This document shows positions 60,817 through 64,000 of a DNA stretch of 64,000 nucleotides, one piece after another. Source of the DNA: Tetradesmus obliquus (taxonomy: Eukaryota > Chlorophyta > Chlorophyceae > Sphaeropleales > Scenedesmaceae); assembly GCA_030272155.1 (NCBI GenBank), contig CP126203.1, positions 4,594,501 to 4,658,500 on the forward strand. The letters are read 5' to 3'. Position numbers and translations under genes: made by a program. The notes under the pieces were generated by a model. The model was not told the DNA's origin and did not search any database. It worked only from the letters and a program-made list of their open reading frames with translations. How positions within the stretch are numbered: position 1 is the stretch's first letter; every line of letters starts with the position of its first letter.

Positions 60817-63137
60817 TCATGCTTTTGCAGAGCTTAGCAGCTGGCCTTCCCCAAGGCTTTGCAGCAACTGCACCCCAGCAGCAGCAGCTGCCGCCTGGTT
60901 GGCGGTCAAATCCTGAGCAGCCCAGCCTCCAGGCATTGTCGCAGTTACTACTGCTGCAACAGCAGCAGCAGCAACTCCAGCAGCAGCAGCTGCTGCTGCA
61001 GGCTCGGCAGCGGGGCTGGTCAGAACCTGGCAGCAGCATCCAGCAGCAGCAGCAGCAGCAGCAGCAGCTGGGTAGCTACCAGCAGTGGGCGGCAGGCAGT
61101 GCTGCAAGTGCTGCTGCAGTAAACTTCACCCCAGGTGCTGCAGGATTCTCTGTTCCTGGCGGGGCAAGCTTTGTCCCTGGCAGTACTGGCAAAGCCACAC
61201 ACAGCATGCATCACTCTGGTAGTGGCAGTGGCAGATTCTCAGCTGGCTGCAGCAGCCACACTGCAGCCGGCGGATTTAGCAGCAGTGCCAGCGGCAGCAG
61301 CGCTGCAGCAAAGAGCCTGCTATACAGCGGCAGCGCCAGCTGCGATGCAGCGCTCAGCCATGGGCAGCAGCAACAGCAACAGCAGCAGCAGCGCATCACT
61401 GCTCTGCAGGCAGGGCTGTTTGCGCCTGCGCCGCTGCCAAAGGCAAAGGTGGCAGTACTGCAGTCGGGTCTCTTTGCGCAAGCCAGGCTTCCGCAGCAGC
61501 AGCTGCAACAGCTGGAGCAGGGGCAGCAGCAGCGGCAGCAGCAGCAACCAGGACAGCCTCGCCTGCAACAGCACCAGACGGGTGAAGAGAGGGGCGCAGC
61601 AGGAGATGCAGCAGTTGCAGTAGGTGAGGCTGCTGGTGCTGCAGCTGACCGCCAACCGGCAGCCGGGGCTTTGAAGCCAGCAGCCCAGCTGACACGCCCT
61701 TGTTGTGATTTGCAGCAGCAGCAGCAGCACAGGTCCAGCCTGGAACAGCAGCAGGAGCAGCAGCATCACCACAGGTCCAGCCTGGACCAGCAGCGGCGCC
61801 CCAGCTGCGACAAGCAGCAGCGCACAAGCCTCGACCAGCAGCAGCGGCGCCGCTTCAGCCGGGAGCAGCAGCAGCAGCGCGCAAGCAGCGAGCGGCAGCA
61901 GCGGCTGAGCGGCGAGCGGCAGCAGCGGCTCAGCTTTGAACAGCGGCAGGCAATGCTGCCACGTCACTCGTCTGATCTGCTGCGCGGCCTGCTGCAGCAG
62001 CAGCATATGGTTGTCAGCGAGGGCAGCAGCTATGCAGCAAGAGACACCTCTCTGTCAATGGCAGCTGCTATTGAGGAGCAAAGAACCACCAGCAGCAGCA
62101 GCGTCCCGCTGCTGCCGCCAGCTGCACCTACAGTGCTCCCTGACAGTGTTGGGACTGGCGGCAGCAGTGCTGCTGATCTGACTACAAGTGCTGGAGCACC
62201 ACCTGCTGCTCCTGCTGCTGCTGCTGCTGCTGCAAAGCAGCAGCCGTCGCTGGTGCAGCAGGCGCTGCTTGGCAGCAGCAGCAGCAGCAGCCTGGCTGGC
62301 AGCTCTGGGGAACCAGGTGTCACTGCAACTGCAGGCTCCGGGGATGACTGTAACGCAGCAGCAGAGTGCACAGCTGATGCAGATGCTGCAGCAGCAGAAG
62401 GACAGCCGATGCCTATTGCTCATGCTTTGACTTTATCATCATCATCATCATCTGAGATGGCTGCAGAGCGGTATAGATCGGAGGCAGCGCAGGCCGCTGC
62501 TGCTGCTTCATCCACTGCGGCAGCGCTGGCAGTGGTGTCGCGCATTGAGCAAGGCCTCGGGCAGCTGCTGCTGCTGCTGGTGCTGGCGTACTGCTTGTGC
62601 TTCCTGCCGTCGCTGCTGCCGGGGCTGCAGCCGCAGCACATAGTGGGGGCAATGGCAGCCAGGCCAGCCTGGTTTGAGGCGCTGCTGCTGGCGCTGCTGC
62701 TGCTGCACATGGCCATGGCAGCGCCCAGCTGTAACACAGCTGGTGGCGGCAGCGCAGAATCTGCAGTAATGCGCGAGGACCCAGCAGCAGCAGCAGCTGG
62801 GGACGGCGAGAGATACAAGGCTTCAGCTACAGCACCATGTGGCGTGCAGGATGGCTCCTTCACATCATCTACTGGCTATCTCCTGCAGCAGCAGCACGGC
62901 GTGCTGGAGCCGGCGGCTGGCCTGCGTAGGCAGCAGCGCCAGGAGCGGCGGCGGCAGCGGCGGCGCCTGGCACGGCAGCAGGTGCTGCTGCTGCGCGCGC
63001 TGCTGTCGGTGGGCGCTGCTGCGGCTGCTGCAGGCATGGCGTGCTACAGCATCTGGCTGTTTGGGCAGGCCAGCTTGCCGATCATTGAGCGCTGGCAGCA
63101 GTGCAAGTGGGAGGATAGCAGCGCAGCCTGCAGCTAG
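53634..63137 (+). CDS. Giant low-complexity protein with C-terminal membrane helices
   Basis: Four exons, 53634-54580, 55412-55606, 56941-59025 and 59390-63137, all with phase 2 junctions, give 2324 residues. Exon 1 begins MGWIERLKTRSSKDLSK, with an acidic patch, then is Gln/Ala/Ser-rich. Exon 2 and the start of exon 3 form the most structured part: PPCLACDAGPVEF, NIAPAEWLRGKRC, LSLHVCHGETLLQVVDIDIC and TSSDELNFIMVMLVDKG, about residues 316-405, with five Cys in exon 2. Exon 3 later has SLSLDRC and a hydrophobic stretch (LQYLVVCVPWAFAGHFEAWF). Exon 4 is dominated by Gln, Ser and Ala runs. Three likely membrane segments lie at about 2133-2156, 2170-2188 and 2274-2302. I do not recognise the family. 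A membrane-anchored scaffold is only a guess. An alternative is two adjacent genes, but all junctions keep phase. Confidence 0.6.
54919..55440 (+). repeat. Four units of (CTG)n plus exon 2 acceptor edge
   Basis: The exon 2 start (CTGCCTGGCGTGTGATGCC and relatives) occurs near 54953, 55080, 55252 and the true 55415. Each is preceded by a CTG run of growing length. The copies keep the following GAGTTTGC-GTCAACATCGCGCC part with changes. None of the first three continues into the full exon. Confidence 0.95.
55331..55396 (+). repeat. Pure (CTG)22 run
   Basis: Twenty-two uninterrupted CTG units directly before the true exon 2 acceptor of the giant gene. Another of about 16 units, with a TTC-interrupted left part, lies at about 55163-55243. 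Such runs form hairpins and are length-unstable. Confidence 0.95.
55515..55872 (+). repeat. Exon 2 donor edge duplicated
   Basis: About 95 bases of exon 2 end plus the donor and intron start (55515-55650) recur at 55780-55915. The copy also stays open and encodes LSLHVCHGETLLQVVDINIC with the same GTGAGTCG donor, so it could be an alternative exon. Confidence 0.95.
56095..56990 (+). repeat. About nine copies of the exon 3 acceptor edge
   Basis: GCAGGCTGCAGCTGC-type starts lie at about 56103, 56204, 56314, 56392, 56511, 56615, 56738, 56863 and the true 56938. Most continue with a CTCACCTCAAGCGATGAGCT-like part and ATCATGGTCATGCT. Spacing varies from about 75 to 125 bases. Confidence 0.9.
58965..59325 (+). 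repeat. Three copies of the exon 3 donor edge
   Basis: The true edge (GTGATGGACACACTGCAGCT then CACCACATGTGAGT, ending 59030) is copied at about 59092-59156 with few changes, and more distantly at about 59280-59322. All three keep CACCACATGTGAG as donor context. Confidence 0.9.
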
Positions 63138-63175
63138 GCTGAGGGAACTGACGAATGCAAGCTCTATGCATGGCA

Positions 63176-63493
63176 TCACTTCAGCAGCTTGAGTGCACTG
63201 GTTTGTGTGTGTGGTTTTTCTGGCGTGTGTTGAACAGCGCTCTGTGTAGTGTGTTGTGTTGTGTCCTGAAATGCCTCCTCAAACACGGCAGCATCATTTG
63301 TGGGAGGTGGGGGCTCACCAAAGTCATCACAAACAGCCAATTCGCCGTTGGCACCCTTGTAGTATGTGGCTTGAGCAGTGCCGCATGTTGTTGTTGTTGG
63401 CCTGTGATTACCGTGTTTTTGGCTGCTGCCTTGACAGAAGGGGGCCGGTGCTTGCCGCCACCCTTGTAGTACGCAGCGTAAGCAACGCGACAA
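63176..63493 (-). CDS. Unrecognised minus-strand reading frame with YYKG repeats
   Basis: A 105-codon frame ending at 63176 with protein-like composition in the part CGTAQATYYKGANGELAVCDD, then DFGEPPPPTND. An overlapping frame just upstream has a related segment, CRVAYAAYYKGGGK. The two DNA segments (63351-63375 and 63461-63485) form a direct repeat with CACCCTTGTAGTA. It may be a fragment of a gene or transposon with two short Cys-YYKG repeats. No start or splice structure is supported. Confidence 0.3.
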   Translation of the reverse strand: MSRCLRCVLQGWRQAPAPFCQGSSQKHGNHRPTTTTCGTAQATYYKGANGELAVCDDFGEPPPPTNDAAVFEEAFQDTTQHTTQSAVQHTPEKPHTQTSALKLLK

Positions 63494-63557
63494 GTAGCTG
63501 TTGCGAGCTTGGTTACTTCAGCTTGTTGTATGTTGTGTGTGGTTGGCTGCTGCATAG

Positions 63558-64000
63558 GAAGTGGCGAGACATTGCTTGGGTTCCGCTATGCTTGAGGTGC
63601 ATACTGGGCACCATGCTCGGCCGAGGCTGCCTCGGCATCGCCGCGTGTGTCGCTTGTGTTCATGTCATCACCCGGCGGTGGCTAGTAGGGCAGTGTGGCG
63701 GGCACGTGTGCATGCACGCACTGGAACATATGATAATGTAGAAGACTTGCAACACTTTCTCTTGGAATGCCCTGCATATGACCACCTGCGTGCCTCGTGC
63801 TCAGAGATTTTCTGCCCAACAGGCACTGGTGACAGATATTCTGCGGCCATGCTGCCCCGTGTGTTCATGTGTGAAGATCAGGAGGGCCTTGCGGTTGTGG
63901 TGTACCGTATGTGGTTGTACCGGTCTGTTCTGTTGGGGCTGTCCCCAGAACATCCGAGTGTGCCAATTCAGCCTGACAGTTTTGTGCCAGAATATGACAC
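63558..64000 (+). mobile_element. Non-LTR retrotransposon-like coding fragment, cut by window end
   Basis: An open frame free of stops runs from 63558 (after a TAG) to the window edge. It encodes RHRRVCRLCS, then NVEDLQHFLLECPAYDHLR: a C-X2-C followed by an H-X4-C arrangement with the E-D-x-x-H-F-L-L-x-C-P-x-Y wording. This is typical of the region after the reverse transcriptase domain of LINE-like elements. The rest (RVFMCEDQEGLAVVVYRMW) follows in frame. The reverse transcriptase itself is not in the window to the left, so the element is 5'-truncated or rearranged; its 3' end is beyond 64000. Not a viral gene by any visible feature. Confidence 0.55.

Overview
The window looks like nuclear DNA of a green alga (Chlorophyta, probably Chlorophyceae; this is inference). 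The evidence is GC-rich DNA, genes split by many short GT-AG introns, very long CAG/CTG runs coding poly-Gln, poly-Ala and poly-Ser, an SLC25 mitochondrial carrier pair, a plant-like GATA finger, and mTERF-like and RAP-domain organelle proteins. I see no bacterial operon features, tRNA, rRNA or CRISPR array. Gene models below were joined by hand. Splice sites were accepted when GT/AG (once GC/AG) ends and reading phase both agreed; every multi-exon model listed closes in frame.

Layout. 1-3.5 kb: no convincing gene. 3.5-6.1 kb (-): GATA-type transcription factor. 8.1-15.0 kb: two nearly identical mitochondrial carrier genes head to head (an inverted duplication). 18.0-25.6 kb (-): a 1542-aa mTERF-like protein with large low-complexity regions and two PP1-docking-like motifs. 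26.1-29.4 kb (+): a 389-aa coiled-coil protein. 30.1-31.2 kb (+): a small Ala/Gln-rich protein. 33.9-43.8 kb (-): four tandem three-exon genes for small secreted proteins of an unrecognised family. 46.1-46.7 kb (+): end of a poly-Gln protein. 48.6-52.8 kb (+): an organelle-type 5'-3' exonuclease (PolA-exo/FEN fold) fused in frame to a RAP domain. 53.6-63.1 kb (+): a 2324-aa low-complexity protein with C-terminal membrane segments. 63.2-64.0 kb: retroelement remains running off the end.

The most striking pattern is structural. In at least six genes the edge of an exon, with its splice site and some 20-80 bases of each flank, is repeated in direct orientation inside the adjacent intron, from one to about eight times. 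Acceptor edges are copied into the intron before, donor edges into the intron after. Many true and copied acceptors are preceded by a (CTG)n run where a polypyrimidine tract is expected. The carrier and GATA genes lack this. The second highlight is the exonuclease-RAP fusion, and the third is the secreted four-gene cluster, in which an intron array resembles a paralogue more than its own exon.
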